Source: Ancylobacter defluvii
GTDB lineage: Bacteria; Pseudomonadota; Alphaproteobacteria; Rhizobiales; Xanthobacteraceae
Length of the DNA: 64,000 bases
NCBI RefSeq assembly: GCF_018390605.1
Contig: NZ_JAHBGD010000002.1
Span: forward strand, 310,001 to 374,000
Direction of reading: 5' to 3'
Both the position numbers and the translations under genes were made by a program. The first letter of the stretch is position 1, and each line of letters starts with the position of its first letter. The notes beneath the pieces are model-generated. The model saw only the letters and a list, made by a program, of their open reading frames with translations. It did not search any database and was not told the DNA's origin. Positions 24,544 through 34,800 of the stretch are shown here, in pieces.

Positions 24544-25332
24544 TCACGAAGCCCGGCGCCGCGACGGCACCAGCCCGAACAGCAGGAAATACAGGCCGAC
24601 GAGGCAGAGGCCGACGCTGACGAAGGTCGGCGGCGCCAGCCGCTCGATCACCGCCGTCGCCGCAAGCAGCGCCCACAGCGCCAGCAGCCCGATGGTCAGC
24701 AGCCGCCCCCGCACCACCCGGAACGGGTGCACGAACTTGATCGGCAGGAAGGTTGCCGCCGACAGGAAGGCGATGAGGGCGGCGATGACGTAGCCGTTCA
24801 TCGGCAGCAGGAAGAAGTAGAACACCACCAGGTTCCACACCGCCGGGAAGCCCTGGAAATACTTGTCCTCGGTCTTCATGTTGGTGTCGGCGAAATACAG
24901 CGCGCTGGTGAGCAGGATCGCCGCGCTGGCCGGCACGGCGAGCCAGGTCGGCATCAGCCCGCCGGTCGCCACCGCGAAGGCCGGGACCAGCACATAGGTG
25001 AGGTAGTCGACCACGAGGTCGAGCGTCTCGCCCGACCAGCGCGGCAGCACCTCCACCACCCGCACCTTGCGGGCGATCGAGCCGTCGATGCCGTCGACGA
25101 ACAAGGCGGCGCCGAGCCAGGCGAACATCAGCGCCCAATTGCCCTCGACGGCGGCGATCAGGGCCAGCAGGCCGAGCACCGCGCCGGTGGCGGTGAAGAC
25201 ATGAACCGCGAAGGCCAGCGTCTGCTGACGCGTCGGCCTCTCGGCAAAAGGTTTAGCGGACACCGCCACTGGTGGTTCTCCCAAGGCCGCGACGCGAGAC
25301 CGGCCGGCATGTTCTTCGTCGACGTCGCGCAT
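24544..25332 (-). CDS. pcs: Phosphatidylcholine synthase
   Basis: A 262-residue membrane protein with the CDP-alcohol phosphotransferase motif in the variant spaced as in Pcs: DGSIAR, twelve residues, then G-x3-D-x3-D ending GETLDLVVD. About eight membrane segments follow (ending LVGLYFLLFGLV). Pcs condenses CDP-diacylglycerol with choline to form phosphatidylcholine directly in the inner membrane, a route typical of rhizobia, Brucella and relatives. The N-terminal 25 residues before the first helix are not conserved-looking, so the start could be further in. Confidence 0.92.
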   Translation of the reverse strand: MRDVDEEHAGRSRVAALGEPPVAVSAKPFAERPTRQQTLAFAVHVFTATGAVLGLLALIAAVEGNWALMFAWLGAALFVDGIDGSIARKVRVVEVLPRWSGETLDLVVDYLTYVLVPAFAVATGGLMPTWLAVPASAAILLTSALYFADTNMKTEDKYFQGFPAVWNLVVFYFFLLPMNGYVIAALIAFLSAATFLPIKFVHPFRVVRGRLLTIGLLALWALLAATAVIERLAPPTFVSVGLCLVGLYFLLFGLVPSRRRAS

Positions 25333-25436
25333 ATATCACGCCCGTACCGATCCGCATGGACAGACCGCGTTGCCCTCGCTTATCCCACACTCATGCCCGG
25401 CCTTATAGCCCCGCACAACACAAGATGGAGGCCTCG

Positions 25437-26726
25437 ATGGAGCCGCACCTCGCATCCGCGCCGCAAAACCCAACGCCCGCATTGGTCGAAGGTTCACCGG
25501 TGGCGGTGGTCGGCGCCGGCGCCGCGGGGATGATCGCCGCCCTCGCCCTTGCCGGCGAAGGGCTCGACGTGGCGCTGATCGGCCCGCCGCGCCGGCGCGA
25601 CGCCCGCACCACCGCGCTGATGGATGGCTCGGTGCGCGCGCTCGATGCGCTCGGCGTATGGCCGCGCCTCGCCGGCCGGGGCTCGGCGCAAAAGGTCTCG
25701 CCGCTGCGGGTCATGCGCCTCGTCGATGATACCCACCGCCTGTGGCGCGCCCCGGAGGTGAGCTTCGAGGCGGGCGAGCTCGGCCTGCCGGCCTTCGCCT
25801 GGAACGTCGAGAACGAGCCGCTGCTGACGGCGCTGGAGGCGAGCGTCGCCGCCGCGCCGCGAATCACCCGCGTCGAGGCCAGCGTCACAGCCGTGTCGGA
25901 TGCCGCCGACGCGGCGACGCTTGCCCTCGACGATGGCCGCTCGCTGGTCGCCGCCCTGGTGGTCGCCGCCGATGGGCGCGACTCGCCCTGCCGCGCCGCC
26001 GCCGGCATCGGCCTACGCGCGCGGGACTACCCGCAGGTCGCGGTGACCGCGACGCTGTCGCATGACCGCCCGCATCGCGACATCTCCACCGAGTTCCACA
26101 CCCCGACCGGCCCGTTCACGCTGGTGCCGCTGCCCGGCAACCGCACCAGCATCGTCTGCGTCGTCGCGCCGAAGGATGCCGAGGCGCTGATGGCGCTCGA
26201 CGAGGCCGGTTTCTCGCGCGAAATGGAGCGCCGCGCCCATTCGCTGCTCGGCAAGATGCGGCTCGACGGCCGGCGCGGCGCCTTCCCGCTCGGCTCCCGC
26301 ACCGCCGAGCGCTTCGCCAGCGGCCGCATCTTCCTGCTTGGCGAGGCGGCACACATCATCCCGCCGATCGGCGCCCAGGGGCTGAATCTCGGCATCCGCG
26401 ACGCCGCCACCCTCGCCGAGCTCGCCGGCCAGGCCCGCCGCGCCGGGCATGACATCGCCGGCGCCGACGTCGCCACCGCCTATGAGCGCCGCCGCACGGC
26501 GGATGTGGAAAGCCGCAGCCTCGCCGTCGACCTGTTCAACCGCTCGCTGCTCACCGATTTTCTGCCCGTCCAGGGGGTGCGCGGGCTGGGACTGTGGGCG
26601 CTCGGCCGGTCGGCGACGCTGCGCCGCCTCGTCATGCGCGAGGGGGTCGGCCCCAGCCGCGACGTGCCGCCGCTGATGCGCGCTGCTGCCTCCGGCCTGA
26701 CATCGGGCACGAACAACGTCGCTTAA
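25437..26726 (+). CDS. UbiH/UbiF-type FAD-dependent hydroxylase
   Basis: About 429 residues from the ATG at 25437, which has GGAGG five bases upstream. FAD-binding motif VAVVGAGAAGMIAALALA at the N-terminus, the middle motif VVAADGRDSPCR, and the C-terminal GRIFLLGEAAHIIPPIGAQGLNLGIRD (GD-type motif with an E in place of D, common in UbiH/COQ6 relatives). These flavoprotein monooxygenases hydroxylate the aromatic ring of ubiquinone precursors. Divergent from pcs. The specific ring position cannot be assigned. Confidence 0.85.
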   Translation: MEPHLASAPQNPTPALVEGSPVAVVGAGAAGMIAALALAGEGLDVALIGPPRRRDARTTALMDGSVRALDALGVWPRLAGRGSAQKVSPLRVMRLVDDTHRLWRAPEVSFEAGELGLPAFAWNVENEPLLTALEASVAAAPRITRVEASVTAVSDAADAATLALDDGRSLVAALVVAADGRDSPCRAAAGIGLRARDYPQVAVTATLSHDRPHRDISTEFHTPTGPFTLVPLPGNRTSIVCVVAPKDAEALMALDEAGFSREMERRAHSLLGKMRLDGRRGAFPLGSRTAERFASGRIFLLGEAAHIIPPIGAQGLNLGIRDAATLAELAGQARRAGHDIAGADVATAYERRRTADVESRSLAVDLFNRSLLTDFLPVQGVRGLGLWALGRSATLRRLVMREGVGPSRDVPPLMRAAASGLTSGTNNVA

Positions 26727-26738
26727 TAAGCTGATTTA

Positions 26739-27695
26739 TCAGTTGAACCCATGCGGCAGCATGTCGTGCTGCACCGCATAGAGCAGCGCGGTGACGGTCG
26801 CCACCGACACCACGGTGCCGATCAGCACGCCACCGGAGGCGCCTTCGACATAGGTCTCGTACTGCTTGGCCATGATGAAGGCATTGAGCGCCGGCGGCAG
26901 CCCGGCCATCAGCACCGCGGTCGCCACCCATACCGGAGAGAAGCCGCCCACCAGCATCAGCACGGTGAACACCAGCAGCGGGTGAACCAGCAGTTTGATG
27001 GCGATGAGGAACGGCACCTCGCCGGAGACCTTGCCCATCGGGCGCAGCGCCACCGAGACGCCGAGGGTGAACAACGCGCAGGGCGCCGCCGCGTTCTTCA
27101 GGAATTCCAGCATGCGGTCGATCGCCGCCGGCGGGTGGAACTCGATGGCGGCAGAAAGCACGCCGAGAAAGGTGGCGACGTTGAAAGGATGCGTCACCAC
27201 CCGCCGCACCACATACCTGAGCGTCGCTCCCAGCGAGCGCTTGTCGCGCCCGCCCAGTGCCATCAGCAGCGGCACCACGGTGAAGAAGAACAGGCTGTCG
27301 AACACGAAGATCAGCGCGGTAGGCACCGAGGCGGCCGCCCCCAGGGCGCCGAGAGTCAGCCCCGGCCCCATATAGCCGACATTGGAATAGGAGCCGACGA
27401 TGGCCGAGATCGTCGCTTCCGGCAGGTTGCGGCGCAGCCAGAGCCCGACGGCGAGCGACAGCGCGAAGCAGGTCGCGGTAGAAAGCGTCGTCACCAGAAT
27501 GAAGCGGCCATTGGCCAGTTCGTGGAACGGCGTGCGCGCCACCAGCGAGTAGAACAGCGCCGGCAGCGCCACATAGATGATGAAGAAGCTCAGCCAGGCG
27601 AGCCCGCTCTCCGGGATGCGCGCGATCTTGCCGCAGCCGAGGCCGAGGAAGATCACTCCGAAGAAGGGAAGCGCAAGCGCGAGGACGTCGGCCAT
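26739..27695 (-). CDS. AEC family (auxin efflux carrier-like) transporter
   Basis: A 318-residue membrane protein with about ten helices. Motifs fit the AEC family: FFGVIFLGLGCGKIA at the N-terminus, GSYSNVGYMGPGLTLGALG with the conserved Asn, and MAGLPPALNAFIMAKQYE near the C-terminus. Bacterial members export or import organic acids such as malate or malonate. The substrate is unknown. Converges with the flavin hydroxylase gene with only 12 bases between the two stops. Confidence 0.88.
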   Translation of the reverse strand: MADVLALALPFFGVIFLGLGCGKIARIPESGLAWLSFFIIYVALPALFYSLVARTPFHELANGRFILVTTLSTATCFALSLAVGLWLRRNLPEATISAIVGSYSNVGYMGPGLTLGALGAAASVPTALIFVFDSLFFFTVVPLLMALGGRDKRSLGATLRYVVRRVVTHPFNVATFLGVLSAAIEFHPPAAIDRMLEFLKNAAAPCALFTLGVSVALRPMGKVSGEVPFLIAIKLLVHPLLVFTVLMLVGGFSPVWVATAVLMAGLPPALNAFIMAKQYETYVEGASGGVLIGTVVSVATVTALLYAVQHDMLPHGFN

Positions 27696-27878
27696 GCGCG
27701 TTGGCTATCGGCTCACCGCGGCGCGGTCAATCGCCACAACGTCCGGCACGCCGGTTGCTTGCTCATCCACAGCAGAACTAGGCCTAAGGTAGCATCCTCT
27801 TCCGCAGCACGAGTACTGCTAAAGTTGACATCATCGCACCCGGCGCTTAGGGCTCACCCGCGCGGAAAGGCGAACGAT

Positions 27879-28214
27879 ATGGATATGAAGGAACGCAGCG
27901 CCAAGTACCGCATCGGCCAGGTGGTACGCCACCGCCACTTCCCGTTTCGCGGCGTGGTGTTCGATGTGGACCCGGAGTTCGCCAACACCGACGAGTGGTG
28001 GGAATCGATCCCCGAGCACATGCGCCCGTCCAAGGACCAGCCCTTCTACCACCTGCTGGCCGAGAACGCCGACACCGAATATGTCGCCTATGTCTCCGAG
28101 CAGAATCTCGAACCCGACACCTCCGGCGAGCCGGTGCGCCATCCCCAGGTCGAGGAAATGCTCGCCGCCGATGGCGATGGCGGCTGGCGGGTGAAGAGCG
28201 ACCGGCTGCAATAG
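27879..28214 (+). CDS. hspQ: Heat shock protein HspQ / hemimethylated-DNA-binding YccV family
   Basis: A 111-residue protein: KYRIGQVVRHRHFPFRGVVFDVDPEF at the N-terminus, then FYHLLAEN and YVAYVSEQNL, the whole YccV/HspQ domain. E. coli HspQ promotes degradation of denatured DnaA and is a specificity factor for Lon. The ATG at 27879 follows GGAAAGG. A much longer open frame upstream is antisense to the AEC gene and not used. Ends in a shared terminator. Confidence 0.9.
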   Translation: MDMKERSAKYRIGQVVRHRHFPFRGVVFDVDPEFANTDEWWESIPEHMRPSKDQPFYHLLAENADTEYVAYVSEQNLEPDTSGEPVRHPQVEEMLAADGDGGWRVKSDRLQ

Positions 28215-28263
28215 CCCCGCCCCTCCCCAGGGGTCGCCTCGCCGAAGAATGCCTCGACAATGA

Positions 28264-28298
28264 AAAATGCCCGGTCCTCGCGAGAGGCCGGGCATTTT
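28264..28298. terminator. Bidirectional terminator between hspQ and the IalB-family gene
   Basis: AAAATGCCCGG and CCGGGCATTTT are perfect 11-base arms around a 13-base loop, flanked by A on one side and T on the other. It serves two convergent genes. Confidence 0.88.
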
Positions 28299-28336
28299 CG
28301 TTGGCGTCGCGCCTTCCGGGTGCGGAAGCGCCGGCG

Positions 28337-29104
28337 TCACTGCGCCGGCTGGGCGCCCTTCAGCTTCTCGGCGCCGAGCTTCTCCAGCCCCTGCTTGGTG
28401 GCCTGCTCGCGCGCATCCGCCTGGGCCTTCAGCTGCTCTTGGCGGGCCTTTACCTGGTCCTGGATCTTCTTGACCTGCTCTTCGAAGACCTTCGGATCGG
28501 TATCGCCGCCGTCATAGACCTTGGCGAAATCGCCGAGGCCGATCGGGTAATTGATCAGCCGGCCGACCGCGTTGGCGGCCTGGATGGTCAGGCCCGGAGC
28601 CTTCTTCATGCGGGCGATGAACTCGTCGTCAACCTGCAGGTCGCCGCGGCAGGTGCGCTCGTCGCACATGATGTAGGTGCCGAGGATCGGCTGCTCGTTG
28701 GCCAGCGCCACGCGGAAGCCCTGGCGCAGCAGCACGCCGGTCGGGAAGGAGACGGTGAAGAACTTCTTCGGGTCGTCCTTCACTTCGAAGATGCCGAAGC
28801 GGACCAGGAATTGCCCGGTGTCGGTGATGATGCTCTGCTCGTAGTTGCAGACCTTCTTGTTGATCTGCGGATTGTCCTCGCAGCGCTTCACCCACGGGAT
28901 CGGGATGGCGGGGATCTGCGGGGCGGCCTGCTGCTGCGGTGCCGGCGCCTGGGCATTGGCGGCCGGAGCGGCGGGCTTGGCCGCCGGCTTCTGCTGCGCC
29001 TGGGCGAAGGCCGGGCCGGCGCCGGCAAGAGCGAGCAGCAGGGCAGCTCCGGCGACCTTGCGCGCGAGGCGCGACTGCGGCGCGGGAAACGAGCGTCTGA
29101 TCAT
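28337..29104 (-). CDS. Invasion-associated locus B (IalB) family protein
   Basis: About 255 residues from the ATG at 29104 with AGGAA upstream. A signal peptide (AGAALLLALAGAGPAFAQ), then an Ala/Pro/Gln-rich linker of about 30 residues, then the IalB domain with conserved Cys pairs (VKRCEDNP/KKVCNYEQ and YIMCDERTCRGD). A charged helical tail (KKIQDQVKARQEQLKAQAD) is likely coiled coil. IalB is required for red-cell invasion in Bartonella, but the family is common in free-living Rhizobiales, where its role in the envelope is unclear. Confidence 0.85.
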   Translation of the reverse strand: MIRRSFPAPQSRLARKVAGAALLLALAGAGPAFAQAQQKPAAKPAAPAANAQAPAPQQQAAPQIPAIPIPWVKRCEDNPQINKKVCNYEQSIITDTGQFLVRFGIFEVKDDPKKFFTVSFPTGVLLRQGFRVALANEQPILGTYIMCDERTCRGDLQVDDEFIARMKKAPGLTIQAANAVGRLINYPIGLGDFAKVYDGGDTDPKVFEEQVKKIQDQVKARQEQLKAQADAREQATKQGLEKLGAEKLKGAQPAQ

Positions 29105-29289
29105 ATCAAGTTCCTGTCGTGCGAACCGCGGCATAGGCTACGGCGACGGACGCCTTGGCGCCTCTGGGAAGACGAGGCTGTCTCCCGTTCAAATGCGGCA
29201 AGACAGTGGCTCATGGCGCGGCCGGCGTCCATTCTGTTATCAGTGGCGCGACCAATCCGGAGCGAATCCGTCGCAAGGAAACAGCAAGC

Positions 29290-31161
29290 GTGACCGATAT
29301 CACCCGTCGCGCCGTCCTGCGCAACGGCCTCGTGGCCGCGAAAGGCGCAGTCTGGACCGCCGCCTGCCTGCCGCTCATTGTGACCCGCGGGCATGCCGAA
29401 ACCGTGGCAGCCGCCGCCTCATCGGCAAAAACCGCCGCGCGCCATGGCCTCGCCATGCATGGCGACCCGCTCTATCCCGCTGATTTTGCTCACTATGCCA
29501 GCGTCAATCCCGCCGCGCCGCGCGGCGGGCGGCTGGTGCAGGGCGCGGTCGGCGCCTTTGACAGCCTCAATCCGTTCATCGTGCGCGGCTCGCCGGCGCC
29601 GTTCGTGCGATGGAACCTCGTCGAGAGCCTGATGGCGCGCTCGCCCGACGAGGCCTTCACCGTCTACGGCCTCCTCGCCCGCTCGATCGAGACCGACGAC
29701 GCCCGCGCCTATGTCGCCTTCGAGATCGACGAGCGCGCCCGATTCGCCGACGGCGTCCCGGTCACCGCCGCCGACGTGCTGTTCTCCTTCGAGCTGCTGC
29801 GTACCCGCGGGCGCCCCAATCTGCGCAGCTTTTACGGCAAGGTCGCCAAGGCCGAAGCCACCGGGGAGCGGTCGGTCCGCTTCGACTTCGCCGGCGCCGA
29901 CCGCGAATTGCCGCTGATCCTCGGCCTGATGCCGATCCTCGCCCGCCACGCCACCGATCCCGCGACCTTCGAGCAGACCAGCTTCAAGGCGCCTTTGGGC
30001 TCCGGCCCCTACGAGGTCGCCGCCGTGCGCCCCGGCGAGAGCGTCACCCTGCGCCGGCGCGCCGACTATTGGGGCGACGCGCTGCCGGTCAATCGCGGGC
30101 TCTATAATTTCAACGAGCTGCGCTACGATTATTACCGCGAGGTCAACGGCCTGTTCGAAGCCTTCAAGCGCGGCCTCACCGATATCCGCTTCGAGACCGA
30201 CCCCGGCCGCTGGAGCGCGGGCTACGACATCCCGGCGGTGCGCGACGGGCGCATCCTGCGCGAGGACATCGCTACCCGCGTTCCCAAGCCCTATTCGGCG
30301 CTGATCTTCAACATGCGCCGCAAGCCCTTCGACGACGTGCGCATCCGCGCCGGCATGGCCGAACTGTTCGACGCCGAATGGGCGAACGCCAAGCTGTATT
30401 TCGGCCTGTACCGGCGCTGCGGCAGCTTCTTCGACGGCTCCGAGCTTTCCGCCCGCGGCCGCCCCGCCTCCGCCGACGAGCGAAAGCTGCTGGCCCCCTA
30501 TCCCGACGCGGTGCTGCCCGAGGTAATGGCCGGCTCCTGGCAGCCGCCAGCCTCCGACGGCTCCGGCCGCGACCGCGCCGGACTCAGAAGGGCGCTGGAG
30601 CATTTCGAGGCCGCCGGCTACGGGCTCAGGGCCGGCCGGCTGGTCTCGCGCGCCGATGGCCGCCCGCTCGCTCCCGAGGTGCTGGTCGGCACCTATGATC
30701 AGGAGCGTCTGGCGCTGGCCTGGCAGCGCATGCTGAAGCGCGCCGGCATCGAGCTGTCGATCCGCCTCGTCGACGGTGCCCAGTTCGAGGCGCGCAAGAT
30801 GAACTACGATTACGATATCGTGCCCTATATCTGGGACCAGTCGCTGTCGCCCGGCAATGAGCAGAGCTTCTATTTCGGCTCGGCCGCCGCCGACACGCCG
30901 GGCACCCGCAACTTCATGGGGCTGAGGAGCCCGGCGGCGGATGCGATGATCGAGGCGCTGCTCGCCGCCCGCCCGCGCGAGGAGTTCGTCACCGCCGTGC
31001 GGGCGCTCGACCGGGTGCTGATCTCGGCCCGCTTCTCGCTGCCCTTGTTCCACACGCCGGGCGAATGGCTGGCGCGCTGGCGCGATGTCGAGCGGCCGGC
31101 GACGCTGTCGCTGCGCGGCACGCTGGCCGAAACCTGGTGGCAGGGCGAACGCACGCGCTGA
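29290..31161 (+). CDS. Extracellular solute-binding protein family 5 (YejA-like)
   Basis: About 623 residues from a GTG at 29290 preceded by AAGGAAA. The N-terminus has a twin-arginine-like signal (TRRAVLRNG and a hydrophobic stretch ending in RGHAE). The mature part has the family-5 oligopeptide/nickel-binding fold: RGGRLVQGAVGAFDSLNPF, DGVPVTAADVLFSFELL, PLGSGPYEV, DIVPYIWDQSLSPGNEQ. YejA binds peptides for the YejBEF importer (microcin C in E. coli). No permease or ATPase genes are adjacent, so its partners must lie elsewhere. Confidence 0.87.
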   Translation: MTDITRRAVLRNGLVAAKGAVWTAACLPLIVTRGHAETVAAAASSAKTAARHGLAMHGDPLYPADFAHYASVNPAAPRGGRLVQGAVGAFDSLNPFIVRGSPAPFVRWNLVESLMARSPDEAFTVYGLLARSIETDDARAYVAFEIDERARFADGVPVTAADVLFSFELLRTRGRPNLRSFYGKVAKAEATGERSVRFDFAGADRELPLILGLMPILARHATDPATFEQTSFKAPLGSGPYEVAAVRPGESVTLRRRADYWGDALPVNRGLYNFNELRYDYYREVNGLFEAFKRGLTDIRFETDPGRWSAGYDIPAVRDGRILREDIATRVPKPYSALIFNMRRKPFDDVRIRAGMAELFDAEWANAKLYFGLYRRCGSFFDGSELSARGRPASADERKLLAPYPDAVLPEVMAGSWQPPASDGSGRDRAGLRRALEHFEAAGYGLRAGRLVSRADGRPLAPEVLVGTYDQERLALAWQRMLKRAGIELSIRLVDGAQFEARKMNYDYDIVPYIWDQSLSPGNEQSFYFGSAAADTPGTRNFMGLRSPAADAMIEALLAARPREEFVTAVRALDRVLISARFSLPLFHTPGEWLARWRDVERPATLSLRGTLAETWWQGERTR

Positions 31162-31324
31162 AGCGGCATGACGCGGTTACCATCGCCGCACCCGCGACGG
31201 GTCGCCGCGGCCACACCCGCCGATTTCCTTAACCTAGCGACGCCCTGACGCTGGACATGCCGGGCGGAAACGGCTCCTTAGGGGGCGGGCGGCGCGGAGA
31301 TTGGCTGTCCTTCGGAGTTCGACC

Positions 31325-31636
31325 ATGCGTTACGCGCTTCTCGCCGCCGGCCTTGCCGCCGCGACCTTTGCTGCCGGTCCTGCGTGGGCCCAGCAGTCCA
31401 TCACCGTGCATCCCCAGCCGCGCGCGCAGGGCGAGGAAATCGTCATTCCGCCGCTGAACAACCCGAACTATCTCGATCCCGGCCCGATGCCGGATCGGCC
31501 CGGTTCGGACAAGTCGATGGACTACATGAACCAGGCCGGCGGCAATGAGCTGGGCGGCGTGGGCGTCGGCATCGGCAACGACGTGGACGCCGACGACCTG
31601 CCCGATGGCGACGGCGCCTACGATTCCGATCCGTAG
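31325..31636 (+). CDS. Small secreted acidic protein of unknown function
   Basis: A 103-residue protein with a clear signal peptide (LLAAGLAAATFAAGPAWAQ). The mature part is Pro-rich, then Gly- and Asp-rich (NELGGVGVGIGND, DADDLPDGDGAYDSD), with no Cys and little predicted structure. CGGAG lies ten bases before the ATG. I do not recognise a domain. The acidic tail could bind Ca2+ or other cations, which is speculation. Confidence 0.7.
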   Translation: MRYALLAAGLAAATFAAGPAWAQQSITVHPQPRAQGEEIVIPPLNNPNYLDPGPMPDRPGSDKSMDYMNQAGGNELGGVGVGIGNDVDADDLPDGDGAYDSDP

Positions 31637-31799
31637 CAGACGGGAGACTTCCGCTCCGCCTTTGCTCCGTCGTCCTAGACGGCCGAAGGGCATTCGGGAT
31701 TGCGCAGATTGAGAGAGCGGTTCCCGCGCGAAGTTGCGCTCGAGCTGGAATGACGAGGCGTGGTCGCCGGCCTTTCGGTGCTTTCCCACAGGACACCCT

Positions 31800-31836
31800 C
31801 ATCCTGAGATGCGAGCGGAGCGAGCCTCGAAGGACG
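31800..31836. repeat. Alphaproteobacterial-type intergenic palindromic repeat
   Basis: CATCCTGAGATGCGAGC...GCGAGCCTCGAAGGACG has an outer stem CATCCT/AGGACG with one mismatch. It resembles a dispersed intergenic repeat seen in many Bradyrhizobium/Xanthobacter-like genomes, recalled from general knowledge. Only one copy is seen in this window, in the 257-base gap between the small secreted gene and mfd. Confidence 0.5.
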
Positions 31837-31893
31837 CAGGCCCGCGCCGCCTCACCTACCCCGCCCTAACCGCCAGACGCCCCAACCGGCCCG

Positions 31894-34800
31894 TCACGCC
31901 GCCTTGGCGGTGCCGCCGGCGATCTTCGCCAGCTCCTTCAGGATCGCCCCGACGCCCTTGAGCCGCGCATTGGCTTCCGGCCAGTCGTCGGAGAACACCA
32001 CCTTCAGATCCGGTCGCACCTTGGCGATCACATGCGGCTTGCCAAGATAGGCGACCAGCCCGGCGGTATTGGGGAACTGGTTTTCGCGGAAGGTGAGCAC
32101 CGCGCCACGCGGGCCGGCATCGACCTTCTCGACATTGGCGCGACGGCACATCGCCTTGATCGCCACCAGCTTGAGGAACTGCTTGACCTCCTCCGGCGCC
32201 GGGCCGAAGCGGTCGATCAGTTCGGTGCCGACCTCCTCGATCTCCTCCTCTGTCTCCAGATCGGCGAGCCGGCGATAGAGGTTCAGCCGCACATGCAGAT
32301 CGGCGACATAGTCTTCCGGGATCAGCACCGGCGCGCCGATGGAGATCTGCGGCGACCATTTCTCAGCCACCGGCGCGGTGATGCCGGCCTTGAGGTTGGC
32401 AATCGCCTCCTCCAGCATCTCCTGATAAAGTTCGTAGCCGACCTCCTTGATATGCCCGGACTGCTCGTCGCCGAGCAGATTGCCGGCGCCGCGAATGTCG
32501 AGATCGTGGCTGGCCAGCTGGAAGCCGGCCCCCAGCGTGTCGAGTGATTGCAGTACCTTCAGCCGCTTCTCCGCCTGCTGGGTGATCTGCTTCTCGGCCG
32601 GCAGGGTGAAGATCGCATAGGCTCGGGTCTTCGAGCGCCCGACCCGTCCGCGCAGCTGATAGAGCTGGGCGAGGCCGAACATGTCGGAGCGGTGGATGAT
32701 CAGCGTGTTGGCGTTCGGCACGTCGAGGCCGGACTCCACGATGGTGGTCGACAGCAGCACGTCGAACTGCCCGTCATAAAAGGCGGTCATGATCTCTTCG
32801 AGCTGCGTCGCCGCCATCTGGCCATGCGCGATGGTGACCTTCACCTCCGGCACGTTCTTGTCGAGGAACTCCTTCACCTCGCCGAGGTCTTCGATGCGCG
32901 GGCACACATAGAAGCTCTGGCCGCCGCGATAGCGCTCGCGCAGCAGCGCCTCGCGCACGATCAGCGGATCGAACGGCGTCACGAAGCTGCGCACCGCCAG
33001 CCGGTCCACCGGCGGCGAGGCGATGATGGACAGTTCGCGCACCCCGGTCATCGCCAGTTGCAGCGTACGGGGGATCGGCGTGGCCGTCAGCGTCAGCACA
33101 TGCACCTCGGCGCGCAGCTGCTTCAGCTTCTCCTTGTGGCCGACGCCGAAATGCTGCTCCTCGTCGACGATGACGAGGCCGAGATCCTTGAAGGAGATCG
33201 CTTTTCCAAGCAGCGCATGGGTGCCGACGACGATATCGACCGTGCCGTCGGCCAACCCCTTCTTGGTCTCGCTCACCTCTTTGGACGGCACCAGCCGCGA
33301 AAGCTGCCGCACCACAACCGGCAAGCCCTTGAAGCGCTCGGAGAAGGTCTTGAAATGCTGGCGCGCCAACAGCGTGGTCGGCACCACCACCGCCACCTGC
33401 TTGCCGTTCAGCGCCACCGCGAAGGCAGCGCGCAGCGCGACCTCGGTCTTGCCGAAGCCGACATCGCCGCAGACGAGGCGGTCCATCGGGTGGCCGGAGC
33501 CGAGATCGTCGAACACCGCCTCGATCGAGGCTTCCTGGTCCTCGGTCTCCTCATAGGGGAAGCGGGCGCGGAATTCGTCATAGACGCCCTCCGCCGGCAC
33601 CAGCCGCGGCGCTTCCTTGAGCTGGCGCTCGGCCGCCACCTTGATCAGCTCCGCCGCCATCTCGCGGATGCGCGAGCGCATCTTGGCCTTGCGCGCCTGC
33701 CAGCCGCCGCCGCCCAGCCGGTCGAGCTGCGCCTCGGTATCCTCCGAGCCGTAGCGCGACAGCAGTTCGAGATTCTCCACCGGCAGGAACAGCTTGGAGC
33801 CTTCCGCGTAGTGGATTTCCAGGCAGTCATGCGGCGCGCCCATCGCCTCGATGGTCTTCAAGCCCACGAACCGGCCGATGCCGTGGTCGACATGCACCAC
33901 GAGATCGCCGGCGGTCAGCGCCGAAAGCTCGGAGATCACGTCCTGTGGCCGGCGCGCCTTGCGCTTGGGCCGCACCAGGCGGTCGCCGAGGATGTCCTGC
34001 TCGCCGATCACCACCAGCGTATCGGTCTCGAAACCGCTCTCGATGCCGAGCACCGAGAAGCCGATGGCGCCCTTGGGCAGCGTCTCGGCGGCATCGCGGG
34101 TGCCGACGCGCTGGCCGCCCCTGAGGCCATGGTCGCCGAGCACGGTGGTAAGCCGGTCGAGCGACCCCTCCGACCACGCGGTCACCACGGTGCGCTTCTG
34201 CGGCGACAGCTCGCGCAGATAGCCGACGGCGGCCTCGAACAGGTTGGCTTCCGGATCGGCGCGCTCGGGGGCGAAGGAGCGCGCGGCGCGGCCGCCGAGG
34301 TCGATCACCTGCTTGGAGGGCGGCACCGCAAAGGCGGTCAGCGCCACGGCGGGAGCCGCCTCGCGACGCTTCGCCCATTCGGCCTCGGTGAGGTAGAGCG
34401 CCTCCGGCGGCAGCGGCTTATAGGGCGCCCCGCTCCCCAGCATGCCCTGGCCGGAATGCGCATGCGCCAGGTCCTGGCTCTCGCGGCGGGCGTCGTAATA
34501 GTCGCGGATCTGCGCGAGCCGCTCGCCCGCCGCCTCGACGCTCTGCGCCTCCATCACCACCGGGCTGTCGCCGGTATAGTCGAACAGCGTGTCGAGCCCG
34601 TCATGGAACAGCGGCAGCCAGTGCTCCATGCCGGGATAGCGCCGGCCTTCGCTCACCGCCTCATAGAGCATGTCGCCGCGCTGGGCGGCGCCGAACTGCG
34701 CCACATAGGCCATGCGGAAGCGGCGCATCGTCTCGCTGGTGAGCTGCAATTCGCTCATCGGCACCAGGTCGAGCGCGCGCATCTGCGCCGCGGTGCGCTG

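Noticed and set aside
26751-27878. Long open frame leading into hspQ
   Set aside because: It lies antisense to the AEC transporter and is composed of His/Gln/Arg-rich shadow sequence. hspQ starts at 27879.
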